Shown here in pieces: positions 55,891 to 59,758 of a stretch of DNA of 59,758 nucleotides. This stretch comes from an uncultured Caryophanales bacterium. GTDB lineage: Bacteria; Bacillota_I; Bacilli_A; RF39; UBA660. The notes under the pieces were generated by a model, which searched no databases, was not told where the DNA came from, and worked only from the letters and a program-made list of their open reading frames with translations. Each line of letters opens with the position of its first letter. The stretch's first letter is position 1. The position numbers and the translations under genes were made by a program. The stretch is from contig CAMOWA010000005.1 of the NCBI GenBank assembly GCA_946628005.1, positions 1-59,758 on the forward strand. Reading direction: 5' to 3'.

Positions 55891-55961
55891 CAAAGAGATA
55901 GAATACTTTCAATATGTTTCAAAAAAACCGTATTTACGAGCTTTTTTTGATACATAAATAT
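55891..55961 (+). repeat. Right copy of the rpsI-end direct repeat (attR-like)
   Basis: Starts CAAAGAGATAG as in the last codons of rpsI and goes on through TTTCAATATGTTTC and the terminator-like GTATTTACGAGCTTTTTTTGAT. No S9 coding sequence precedes it. A more degenerate match begins at 56845 (ACTTACAAGGAGAATTAATTATTTCAATAT as a range), which may mark a further boundary. Confidence 0.78.
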
Positions 55962-56027
55962 AGAAAAAAAGACAAAAGGCTACAAATTTTTGTTTATGCT
56001 ATAATTGTTATAAAGGAGACTATAACT

Positions 56028-56777
56028 ATGTTAAAAAAACAATTTGATAATAATAGTTTTGCATTATACTCACCTGATAGTTTACAATATATTACAAATG
56101 ATTTAGAAATAGTATTAAATGAATCATTAGAATTATATAAAAAAATATTTGATATAGATAAGTTTAGAAAAGTTCAAATTAATTATTTTGACAATATAGA
56201 AGATTTTAGAAATTATATTTATGAATTAAGGGGAGAAAAGGAATCTTTACCAGAATATGCTAAAGGAACATTTGATAATGGTATGATAAATGCTTTCATA
56301 CAGCCTAATATTATTGAAGGGACACCATCATTTATTCATAGAAAGTATAGCGCTTCCCATGAACTATTTCATATAATGTATCAAGAATTAATTTTGAAAA
56401 AGAATAATCAAAATAGAATAATTTGGTTTGATGAAGGAATGGCTCAATTTTTTTCTGGTGAAAAAAATAAAGAAATGACTTTGGATTTTTCAAATTGGTT
56501 AAGTATGACTAAATCTAACACTAAAAAGATTCCAAACTTAAACAATCTAAATCATTGTAGTGATTTTGAAACAAAGGATTACGATGGATATAATTTAAGT
56601 CTTTTAGCAATAAAATATCTATATGATAAACTCGGCATAGATGAGCTGAAAAAAATGCTCTCTAACAATAATATGATTACAGAATTGGGTAATGTTATTG
56701 TTCAGGATGCTTTTAATTATTATGAAAATAAATATGTTAAAAATCGATTAATAGAAAATTATTTAAAGTATTATTAA
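56028..56777 (+). CDS. Zinc metallopeptidase of the gluzincin (peptidase MA-like) type
   Basis: 249 residues from ATG 56028, with AAAGGAG ahead and an extended -10 (TGCTATAAT) at about 55997-56005; an earlier frame would start in the direct repeat. HELFH (His111-His115) and the downstream glutamate in WFDEGMAQFF (Glu136) form a gluzincin zinc site. No signal peptide, so cytoplasmic or released otherwise. It lies just after the right repeat and may belong to a second inserted segment. Confidence 0.78.
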   Translation: MLKKQFDNNSFALYSPDSLQYITNDLEIVLNESLELYKKIFDIDKFRKVQINYFDNIEDFRNYIYELRGEKESLPEYAKGTFDNGMINAFIQPNIIEGTPSFIHRKYSASHELFHIMYQELILKKNNQNRIIWFDEGMAQFFSGEKNKEMTLDFSNWLSMTKSNTKKIPNLNNLNHCSDFETKDYDGYNLSLLAIKYLYDKLGIDELKKMLSNNNMITELGNVIVQDAFNYYENKYVKNRLIENYLKYY

Positions 56778-56880
56778 AAACATATAAGTCCAGTTATATG
56801 GACAATGAATAAAATAAAAACTACATGATAAATAACTAGATTATAACTTACAAGGAGAATTAATTATTTCAATATATTGA

Positions 56881-57057
56881 CAGACCATATTCATTTTATT
56901 TCCAGAAAAAGGTATTTTAGCAATCATATATGGTATGACAAAATTAGATATAAAAAAATTAGATGAATTACAATTAATGGAATACGTTCATGAAACTAAA
57001 AAATATATTAATAAAGAAAAGAAGATTGATTCATATCAATTTGATAAAAAAATCTAA
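56881..57057 (+). pseudogene. Gene remnant, identity unclear
   Basis: An in-frame piece reads on from about 56893 (FPEKGILAIIYGMTKLD) to a stop at 57055, with an ATG at 56935 giving 40 residues (DELQLMEYVHETKKYI) but no ribosome site. An in-frame TGA near 56878 closes it upstream. The TKLDIKKLDEL stretch recalls small prophage tail-assembly proteins, only faintly. The remainder of 56778-57150 shows nothing clear. Confidence 0.35.
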
Positions 57058-57150
57058 TATAGTGAGAGATAATGTCATGTTCAAAAAAACAATTATTATA
57101 GTATAAATAAGAATAAGTTATAGTATAATAGCTTCATATATGGAGGTTTT

Positions 57151-57610
57151 ATGAAAACAAGAAGTGCAAAAATAAATGATTGTGATACAATAACTATTCT
57201 ATATAAACAATTATATGATACAGAAAAAGCATTTGATGATAATTTAATCAATGAATATATTATTGATGATAAACAATTAAAAAGCATTAGAAAGAAAATA
57301 AAATCAGGAAAAGAAATTTTTTTGCTAGCTGAAATGAATCAAAAGATAGCAGGCGTTATTGATGGATATATAATAGATAGTATCCATTATAAAGAAAAAG
57401 TCTCTTTCTTTGAACATTTATGTGTGGATAAATAAATATCGAAAAAAAAGAATAGCTACAGAATTAATACAAGAATCTAGTAATAAGTCAAAAGAAAAAG
57501 TAGCCACGTATATTAAACTATATGCCTTTGAAAAAAATAGTAATGCTATCAAATTATATAATAAACTTGGATTTGTGGAAAGTACTATTTTATATAATAA
57601 AAAAATTTAA
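57151..57610 (+). pseudogene. GNAT acetyltransferase interrupted by a 4-bp duplication
   Basis: The first frame runs from ATG 57151 (TGGAGGT ahead) to a TAA at 57433, ending FFEHLCVDK. The second frame carries on with KYRKKRIATELIQESS and the closing NAIKLYNKLGFVE. Removing one TAAA from ATAAATAAATAT at about 57427-57438 restores VDKYRKKR and a normal ~150-residue enzyme. Likely slippage; a sequencing error or a reversible switch cannot be excluded. Confidence 0.78.
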
Positions 57611-57722
57611 TTATGATTTGATAACTTGCGTAGAGCAATAAACAAATGTTTATAAAACTCAAACGAGTTGAAGACGAAATAATAAAAATTGAAAAATACG
57701 AATATAAAGGAGAGAAAATAAT

Positions 57723-58511
57723 ATGTATGAACCTGCTGTAGTAATTAGTAATTATAATAAAAATGTTAGTATTTATGACACGATAGATGCAATAAGTAAT
57801 TCTGGATTTAAAAATGCATTTATAGAGTGGTATAACAAAGATTGGGATGTTTCCCAAGAAGAACAATTAAAATACGCTAGAAAAAAAGGATTAAATATTA
57901 TTTTTGCTCACCTAGGATATCAAAATATTAATGATATATGGATAGAACAAGAGACAAACATTGTAGAAAGATATAAAAATGATATAAAAATATGCTATGA
58001 AAACAATATTCCTATGGTAGTAATGCATATAACAAGTAAAAGTGAAGCACCAATGTATAATGAGACTGGACTCAAAAGAATAAAAGAAATATGTGATTAT
58101 GCTAAATCTTTAAATATAAAAGTTGCGTTTGAAAACACTAAAATAAAGGGTTATCAAGAATACATAATAGAAAATATTGACAACAAAAATGTTGGAATAT
58201 GCTTCGACTCAGGACATTACCATGCTCACTTTAAGGATGAGTTTGATTTTAATAAATTTAAAAATAGAATTTTTGCTGTACACTTACACGACAATGATCA
58301 AAGTGATGACCAACATTTATTGCCTTTTGACGGAACAATAGATTGGAATAAAACTATAAAAAAATTAAAAGATAATAATTATAATGGGCCTATTACATTA
58401 GAGATTCATTATCATCGAGACTATGTTAACATGGATATTAATGAGTTTTATAAAAAAGGATACAAAATAGCTTTAAAAATTAAAGAAATATTTGAAAATA
58501 AGGAAACTTAA
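57723..58511 (+). CDS. Sugar phosphate isomerase/epimerase-like TIM barrel
   Basis: 262 residues of the AP-endonuclease-2 type TIM barrel. Metal-site stretches are AFENTK, CFDSGHYHAH, AVHLHDND and LEIHYH, in the usual order along the barrel. Members epimerise or isomerise small sugars and inositols; the substrate here is unknown. GGAGAG precedes the ATG. The 112 bases before it hold debris of a short frame only. Confidence 0.84.
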   Translation: MYEPAVVISNYNKNVSIYDTIDAISNSGFKNAFIEWYNKDWDVSQEEQLKYARKKGLNIIFAHLGYQNINDIWIEQETNIVERYKNDIKICYENNIPMVVMHITSKSEAPMYNETGLKRIKEICDYAKSLNIKVAFENTKIKGYQEYIIENIDNKNVGICFDSGHYHAHFKDEFDFNKFKNRIFAVHLHDNDQSDDQHLLPFDGTIDWNKTIKKLKDNNYNGPITLEIHYHRDYVNMDINEFYKKGYKIALKIKEIFENKET

Positions 58512-58545
58512 TAAAAATATCACATATAATACAATGTGATGAAAA

Positions 58546-58839
58546 ATGATACAAATAAACTTTTTAAAAGAAATAATAATTATTTCAACAATTATAAGTA
58601 CAATAACTTGTGCTACTATACAAAAAACAAAAATATTTTTTAAAAGTAGTAAGTATATCCAAGCTTTCTCATTAACTTTAAATATAATTATTGGAATATT
58701 ATTTTGTAATACTTTTACAAAAGTAACATTTCCAAATAGTTTATGGGTTGGCTTTTTATCTTTTATTGGAGCCGATAGTATTTATAAAAAACTTGAAGGA
58801 AAATTATCTTCTCATTCAGAATTAAGACAGAAAAAATAA
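58546..58839 (+). CDS. Small membrane protein, prophage-like
   Basis: 97 residues, three short membrane helices and a basic tail. The last part (WVGFLSFIGADSIYKKLEGKL) resembles small membrane proteins found in prophages and gut Firmicutes, some annotated holin-like. The ribosome site (AATGTGATGAAAA) is weak. Function not assigned. Confidence 0.55.
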   Translation: MIQINFLKEIIIISTIISTITCATIQKTKIFFKSSKYIQAFSLTLNIIIGILFCNTFTKVTFPNSLWVGFLSFIGADSIYKKLEGKLSSHSELRQKK

Positions 58840-58866
58840 TATCCACAAGATTTGTGGATATTTTAT
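58838..58866. terminator. Bidirectional terminator of the TATCCACAA family
   Basis: AATATCCACAA (58838-58848), loop GAT, TTGTGGATATT (58852-58862), with T and A runs on either side. It serves the converging genes. Confidence 0.88.
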
Positions 58867-59642
58867 AATACAATTTCTAGAATCATCATAATAGAAAAAC
58901 CTATCATAAAAACCATTGTCATAAAGTCATTATGAGAATTATTTTGGCTTTCGGGAATTAAATCAAAAACAGTAACAAATATCATAGCTCCAGCTGCAAA
59001 GGAAAGAATAAAAGGCAAAATCATTCGGATTTTAATAACTAAAAGAGCTCCAATTACCGCTGAAAAAGGCTCAACAACACCACTCAATGCCCCAAATAAG
59101 AAAGACTTAAAACGGGAAAAACCATCTCTTCTAAGTGGAAAACTAATAGCTGCTCCTTCAGGAAAATTTTGTATAGCAATTCCTAAAGTTAAGACAATTG
59201 CACCATATATGTTAGAGTTTGATAAAGAGCCAAAAGCTACCCCAATAGCTAAACCTTCTGGAATATTATGAAGGGTAATAGAACCAAATAATAAAATACA
59301 ACGTTTAATCCTAGTAGCCTCTTCACTTTTTAACAATAATTGAGAAGTTATTAAATTACCTAAATATAAAGCTAAAGCGCCCATCATAAAGCCAAAAAGA
59401 ACTATGAACCAAGTTAAAATCTTTAATTCATTAGATAATTTAATAGCTGGATTTAGTAAAGAAAAAAATGATGCAGCAAGCATGATTCCCGCAGATAATG
59501 ATAACATAGAGTCCATTAGATTTTTATGAATAGATTTAAAAAAGAAAATAAAAGAAGAACCTAAAACAGTAACTAAAAAAGTAAATGTTCCAGCTATAAA
59601 AGATTGCATAACAGTATCATGAAAAGTAGAAACAAAAAACAT
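58863..59642 (-). CDS. ZIP-family metal transporter
   Basis: About 259 residues, eight membrane helices. The signature metal-site helices are HNIPEGLAIGVAFG (helix 4) and QNFPEGAAISFPLR (helix 5), matching the zupT/GufA branch that imports zinc, iron or manganese. ATG 59642 is chosen with GGTGA five bases ahead; a TTG at 59654 is possible. A signal for metal control was not seen. The remaining 116 bases to the window end are its AT-rich upstream region. Confidence 0.88.
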   Translation of the reverse strand: MFFVSTFHDTVMQSFIAGTFTFLVTVLGSSFIFFFKSIHKNLMDSMLSLSAGIMLAASFFSLLNPAIKLSNELKILTWFIVLFGFMMGALALYLGNLITSQLLLKSEEATRIKRCILLFGSITLHNIPEGLAIGVAFGSLSNSNIYGAIVLTLGIAIQNFPEGAAISFPLRRDGFSRFKSFLFGALSGVVEPFSAVIGALLVIKIRMILPFILSFAAGAMIFVTVFDLIPESQNNSHNDFMTMVFMIGFSIMMILEIVL

Positions 59643-59758
59643 AAACCTCACCAATATAACTTATGATAAAACAAAAAAATAGTTCGAAAAACTATAAAAT
59701 AAGTGTTAAACATTAGTTAAAATTTCACCGATTTATTATATAAATAACAAACAAAGGT

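Larger units (their letters stand above)
54801..55961. mobile_element. Small integrated cassette or remnant at the rpsI 3' end
   Basis: About 1.16 kb bounded by direct repeats that duplicate the end of rpsI, the signature of site-specific insertion by a recombinase targeting a conserved gene end. Just inside the left end lie three GTAGGNTACA repeats; one more lies near the right end. Cargo is an NTF2-like gene and the candidate type I toxin-antitoxin pair. No integrase is present, so this is a remnant or a passenger. Confidence 0.58.

Noticed and set aside
55914-56027. N-terminal extension of the metallopeptidase gene
   Set aside because: This part is the direct repeat copied from the rpsI terminator; the ATG at 56028 has AAAGGAG and an extended -10 box.
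57626-57722. Short frame starting near 57647 ahead of the TIM-barrel gene
   Set aside because: No ribosome site and it runs into the following gene out of frame; treated as debris.
1-59758. Genetic code 4 (TGA as tryptophan), suggested by the very low GC
   Set aside because: prfB is present with its TGA frameshift, TGA ends several genes (for example at 2555-2557) and tryptophan is written TGG.

Overview
This window is a low-GC, gene-dense stretch of a Firmicutes-type (Bacillota) chromosome. The order of the ribosomal operon, a Spo0A-type regulator, an S14 of the zinc type, a T-box leader and Shine-Dalgarno sites close to GGAGG all point there. TGA is used as a stop, and prfB (RF2, a TGA reader) is present with its frameshift site, so this is not a code-4 mollicute. 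Several trims relative to Bacillus (no rpmD, no map beside adk, no editing domain in ProRS, no ecfT) suggest a streamlined, host-associated Bacilli- or RF39-like lineage. That placement is inference from content, not a search.

Layout. 1-5.6 kb: T-box-controlled proS, an HD hydrolase, a tandem deaminase whose first half has lost catalytic residues, a zinc-ribbon membrane protein and an S66 peptidase. 5.75-11.4 kb: prfB with its programmed frameshift, two YitT-type membrane proteins, then ftsE-ftsX plus a secreted coiled-coil M23 peptidase, the usual FtsEX-controlled cell-wall hydrolase set. 11.5-15.1 kb: a membrane-anchored XRE regulator, an exported protein, a cysteine-rich protein, a broken acetyltransferase and an acidic protein. 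15.2-25.8 kb: uvrB, a zinc-ribbon protein, uvrA, yvlD-like, lgt, yvcK/glmR, whiA and a TGS-uridine-kinase-like protein. 25.9-35.8 kb: glycolysis genes gap, pgk and tpiA interleaved with a flippase-like protein and a GT4 glycosyltransferase, then spo0A, a DUF4143-type ATPase and a small XRE repressor.

36-49.6 kb is the S10-spc-alpha ribosomal superoperon, rpsJ to rplQ, behind a structured leader. rplQ is followed by an SDR enzyme, then two ABC ATPases in the normal ecfA1-ecfA2 position. Both are badly degraded in their ATPase motifs, and ecfT is absent before truA. A two-gene unit of unknown function under a consensus promoter then precedes rplM-rpsI.

Downstream of rpsI the character changes (54.8-58.8 kb). 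The 3' end of rpsI and its terminator are duplicated about 1.1 kb away, enclosing an NTF2-like gene and a compact convergent gene pair: a 27-residue hydrophobic peptide on the minus strand and an overlapping ~120-nt plus-strand RNA. Each has its own promoter with a 17-bp spacer and its own terminator. I read this as an undescribed-looking type I toxin-antitoxin module inside a small integrated cassette. Beyond it lie a metallopeptidase, gene remnants, a frameshifted acetyltransferase, a sugar isomerase-like TIM barrel and, at the end, a ZIP metal transporter. No rRNA, tRNA or CRISPR array was seen.
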